Shown here: positions 59,901 through 64,000 of the stretch, piece after piece | Layout of the letters: each line of letters begins with the position of its first letter | Numbering within the stretch: position 1 is the first letter of the stretch | Assembly (NCBI GenBank): GCA_024305405.1 | Contig: JAKNDB010000109.1 | Span: 3,534,001 to 3,598,000 of the forward strand | From: Dirofilaria immitis | Lineage: Eukaryota; Nematoda; Chromadorea; Rhabditida; Onchocercidae | Direction: 5' to 3' | DNA length: 64,000 nt | Notes under the pieces: generated by a model | Told to the model about the DNA's origin: nothing | What the model saw: only the letters and a program-made list of their open reading frames with translations | Database searches by the model: none | Position numbers and translations under genes: made by a program

Positions 59901-62900
59901 TAAGTCAAACTGTTGTTTCTTTTTAGGAATGGATAAATCCAGCAGAGGGCGATGCAATAACACTGGAATGCACAGTTGATGCTAATCCACCAGCTGATTC
60001 AATTGTTTGGTCTGGACCAAATGACATCACTTATGAAGGATCAGTCTTCAAAATTGATTCCATACAAAGGTTTGTGTTCAGTCCCTTATATAAAGTATTC
60101 AGGGAAGAATTCAATTAAATGATTAATTATTGTGAAGTTGTTCGATTCCGAATAGAATATATATCAACCTCTTGCTTAGAACTCATTCTGGCAATTATAC
60201 ATGTACAGCAGTCAATACGTTAGCGGTTCGCAGTTCAAAATCAGGATCAATAACACGAACGGGTCGAGCGTTTACTGTTATCGATGTAAATTTTTTTTGT
60301 TTTGCTATTAAAAATGTCAATAATGTAAGCTGTTTGGTAGGAATAGTTTATAATACGAATTTAGGAAGATTAAATGAATTTGATTCCTGATTTTTCTCGA
60401 ATTTAACTTTTAATTTTGAAGAATTTCAGAAAATCTACTGTTTCGCTTGGATGGCTAATTTCTAGGAATTAAAATTTAAGAGCTAGACTTTTAGGATTTC
60501 GATTTAAAAGTCATGATTTTGAAAGTTTCGAGACAAAAATTAATCGTCCATCTGTTTATCTGCATATTTAAATTCTTGAAAGTTGCAGGTGTTGCGCCAG
60601 CCAGGAGAAGCACTAATAACAGCTTCCAGTACCGTAATTGCAGTTGGGGGTGAAACAACATTAAGATGTACAGCTGTTGATGTGGGTAGTCCGGAAGCGG
60701 AATATCGTTGGTTGACTCCATCCTCCTCGGAAAAACGAAAACTTCTACTTACACTCTTAAACACGCTACACTGGCTGATAATGGTGATTACCGATGTATA
60801 CCTTTTAATAGAATCGGTGATGGAGTGGAAGGAATTTTGACGATAAAGGTTAGTGAGATTTAACATAAGATTCCAGTGTTTTTAAATTTTGCTTATCCAT
60901 AAATTTTGCAGGAAAGTGAAGTAAAGCAAACAAAAACAAGAGGAAAAATGGCATCAGAAACTTTTGATTTGCGAAGTACTTCTAGTATAGTTTATATTAT
61001 GCTAAAATTTATAGTATGAATTAATAAAATTCGTGAAAAATTGTTATTCTTCATTGATCTTTTTTACGAATATTGATTTGACTGGTATATAAACAGTTTT
61101 TATTTGAAATTCGATCACTTTACGCTTGTTATTTTTCCTCCAACTCATTATTTCTCGTTTTAGATCTAAAAAAAAAAAAACAACAATGTTTAGAACATTT
61201 AGAAAATATATCACTTGGCATATTAAAATGCAAAATGAGAGTTCAAATCTCATTGCTGGTAGTGGACATTGCTAATAATGCGTTTCTTAATATTCATAAA
61301 TATGAAATGATTTAGGTGATCGAGCCGTCAAAAATAACTCTCCCACTACCGCAAAGTCTTATTTTCAACACTGGTGAAACAACTGTCACTTTGAAATGCG
61401 AAGCACAAGGTTATCCAGCTCCACAATTTCAATGGCTCAAAGATGGACATGTAATTAACAAAAAGATAGCAGTTCACATTGGATGATCAGATCGGAACAA
61501 AATCCAAACAAGTTAGTAATTTGTGACTTGCGGTTCATTCAAAGATTTTGAATTAATTTGACTTAGAAAATCTAGAACATTTGATAGACATCCATTTTTT
61601 CAGCTGTGCGAAAAGTGATTTCTGCACCATTACGGTGACTGGGTTTTTGAATTTTCTGAAGCCGTTGGCATGGAATGACAAGGGCAATTACTCGTGCAAA
61701 TCCAGCAATGGTTTGCAGAAATTTGTAACTAGTTCAATGGCACTTAGCGTATTACATGGACCTGTTATACTTAACGAACGATATCGAAACAGTGCTTTAG
61801 CCGCTGCTGATGTTGGGTCTACTGTAAGTTTACAATTCTGCATGGAATTATATTTATAAAATATTGGAATTTTAAATTTCCAGTCTGATGCAGTAGCGAA
61901 TGCTTTTTAATATATATATATATATATCCTTTTTAAAAGATATTGATAATTTGCTCCAAAGTTAAAGTTTGATACAATTGAATAATTGATCAGTATGAAA
62001 CACAGAAATCTAATTTCGAAGTTGAATATAATATTGGTATAATTTATGTTGAAATACTAACAGTGTTTCTGAAGATTGAACTAGAAAAATTTAATTTTGA
62101 AAGCAAAATTTATTTAGGCAAGGATAGTATGCCATGTGTCAGCACGTCCTGAACCTGAGTTTGTGTGGCTCCGAAATGGAAGTGAAATACGTGATGGGCA
62201 ATCCCGATATGCCGTACATAGCAGTCGTCTAAATGGTAAAATAGATGAATTCCAATCGATTCTAGAAATTGCTGATTCCATGATCTACGATCATGGACCA
62301 TACATTTGTCGGAGCAGCAATGGTAACGGACAGAAAGAGGAACTGATTATCAAATTGCAGGCAAAAGTAAGCTCAATTTTCTGAATAAAATTCAGGACGC
62401 TAAAATTTATAATATGCCTGGATAATTGCGTAAATGCAAATAATAGAACAAGGATCTAAAATTTTAGACAACAGTTGTCGTTAGCTTTCATGAACTATGT
62501 CGATTATTGTTTTATGAGTTATATATAATCGAATGTATTTTTCTAATGCTTATTATCAGCTACTAAATACCAAAAAGTTGTATCCCAAACAAGTCACAAT
62601 AGAAAAATTATCATCAAAAGTGAAGCTTACAGGAATCGAATGGTAATTAATTACTAATTTGCGTTAAGAACAGCATAATTCAATAGTAATGATGAATTAC
62701 ATTACAGGTAAGCCACAAGCTCCGCGTGACCTTCAATTGATATCTTCATTGGCGACTTCACTGTTTATTGGTTGGCGGCCAAGTTTTGATGGTGGCGAAG
62801 AACAAAATTTTCAACTCGAATATCACAAGGTGAATCCGATGAAAGGAATCCCCGATTCAACGGAACCAGTAGCGATTTACATCACTGGTCGTAACGCATC

Positions 62901-64000
62901 CTATCTTACCTTATATGAAGTAAATATACCTTATATCTTAAAGGGTTTCTAATGGAAAATAACTTGGTTATTAATTACACTTAGTTTTAACAACATAGCT
63001 TTAGGAGAGAATATTATGGTTCATATTTTAAAAGAGGAAATTGGATAAGTCGATAAGGAAACCCCAGAAGGTTCAAATGGCGAAATTATCTTGATTATAC
63101 AGGAATTATCCTTTTGGGATGAAATTACTGTACATATCGGGAGCGAAGGTTCCATTTCTGAATAGAAGAAAAGCATTGCTGTACATTGTCATAATAAATT
63201 TTTAAATTCAGAAATTTAAGTTTTGGAAGTTGTTATAATGTATCAATCATACTGTGATTCAAAATATTAGGTCACATTATTTCAGGAAGATAAAACTAGT
63301 TACCGATCAAGACGAGCTTTCTCCTCCATTGCTTACATGGTTTACAATATCAGTTATCTAAATCCATTGAGTACGTATTGGTTTCGAGTTCGTGCTCGGA
63401 ATTTGGTAGGTAGCAGTGCTTGGACTCCTATCACAACGGCAACCACATCAGATGTGCGAGAAAGCGTAGCAATACCTCGACCATTAACCCTGTATTACAA
63501 TAGCATTCAGCAAAAAATTGACTTTGAGGTTATGAAATTTATAAATTAAATACTGCTGAGCAGAAATTATAATCTTTTTATTTTGACTACTTTTTCATAT
63601 TCAGTGATTTCATTTAATTAAGCCTTACTTATCATTCAAAAAAATTAATGGAATGAAAATTAGCTCACCTGATACTGTCCATCAGGCGATAATTTTAGAA
63701 CATTGGTAACTAAGAATTACTTGTTAATATTGCTTACCTCACTTTTCGCACATTGTTATTTTTCAATTTTTTCAAAATATAATTTAATTTATACGCAGAT
63801 TACGGATTTTTTTTCAGACAAAACAGTTAAATGATGACTTATGCGTTTTGCTACTGTTTGCGTCGAGTAAAAATGGGCAGGACATTAGAAGTGGAAGTGA
63901 AGCGGAAATATCGAGCGCAAATTGGCGTGCTCTGGATTGTTTTGATCAAACTCCCATCTATGATGTACCATATGCCGATTATTTGAAAGCTCGCTTGTGT
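53947..64000 (+). CDS. syg-2: Nephrin-like Ig/FN3 adhesion receptor (SYG-2), partial
   Basis: SYG-2 is the nematode nephrin homologue; it binds SYG-1 across cells to specify synapse sites. Exons: 53947-54100, 54990-55174, 57691-57919, 58034-58139, 59215-59350, 59584-59729, 59927-60069, 60180-60285, 60589-60848, 61316-61511, 61604-61823, 62118-62366, 62708-62919, 63286-63528 and 63818 to the window end (about 923 residues). Seven Ig domains are visible, most split over two exons, with Cys/Trp/Cys landmarks such as LVTIECQ, SFIWVF, VELTCSANGNP, GDFRCKATN, ITLECTVD, SGNYTCTAVN and VTLKCEA. An FN3 module follows (PQAPRDLQLI ... YWFRVRARNLVGSSAW), then a juxtamembrane part (ANWRALDC, IYDVPYADYLKARLC). 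Signal peptide, transmembrane segment and tail lie outside or were not found. Frame losses: A5 at 60731-60735, A5 at 61460-61464, and probably A4 at 62363-62366. Intron 4 has a GC donor (AAT|GCAAGT). Confidence 0.93.
61910..61928. repeat. (TA)n microsatellite in a syg-2 intron
   Basis: About nine TA units in the intron after exon 11. Confidence 0.85.

Overview
This is eukaryotic nuclear DNA, almost certainly from a nematode, and the long introns, low gene density and AT richness fit a clade III (filarial/spirurid-like) genome. That placement is inference, because no rRNA or mitochondrial marker is present. Genes are split into 30-250 bp exons with T-rich TTTCAG/TTTTAG acceptors. Several start codons follow an unpaired acceptor within 2-30 nt, as expected for spliced-leader trans-splicing. 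No bacterial operon, CRISPR array, tRNA or intact transposon was seen.

Layout. 1-4.1 kb: end of a possible unrelated gene, then a 9-exon gene of unknown function with a Cys-rich C-terminus (+). 7.1-8.25 kb: ift-20, a ciliary transport subunit (+). 8.28-9.1 kb: 3' part of an unrecognised gene (-), tail to tail with ift-20. 10.2-11.65 kb: a LITAF-domain gene (-), head to head with a 67-codon gene (+, 11.7-11.9 kb). 13.1-13.4 kb: possible small gene (+). 14.6-17.4 kb: ethanolamine kinase (-). 18.3-19.4 kb: unrecognised membrane protein (-). 20.1-20.7 kb: 49-aa coiled-coil protein (+). 21.4 kb: a long hairpin resembling a microRNA precursor. 24.3-35.0 kb: sad-1/BRSK, a 23-exon synaptic kinase gene (+). 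36.5-37.2 kb: newly reconstructed 6-exon, 113-aa gene (-). 38-43 kb: microsatellite and scattered coding-like pieces. 43.5-44.1 kb: 111-aa gene (+). 44.1-53.4 kb: gene-poor. 53.5 kb: possible small mitochondrial-type protein (+). 53.9-64 kb: 5'-incomplete and 3'-incomplete nephrin-like adhesion gene syg-2 (+).

The main cross-cutting result is that nearly every recognisable gene has its frame broken by loss of exactly one base, always at a mononucleotide run of 2-7 bases. I count eleven strong cases in five conserved genes. Adding one base restores both family homology and splice phase in each case, and no compensating insertion was seen. This looks like homopolymer under-calling in the assembly rather than gene death. 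It means automatic gene prediction here will be wrong, and applying the correction also exposed otherwise hidden genes.

Biology: sad-1 and syg-2 both act in nematode neuronal synapse formation and lie about 19 kb apart in the same orientation. The other genes look like unrelated housekeeping neighbours (cilia, phospholipid synthesis, endolysosome).
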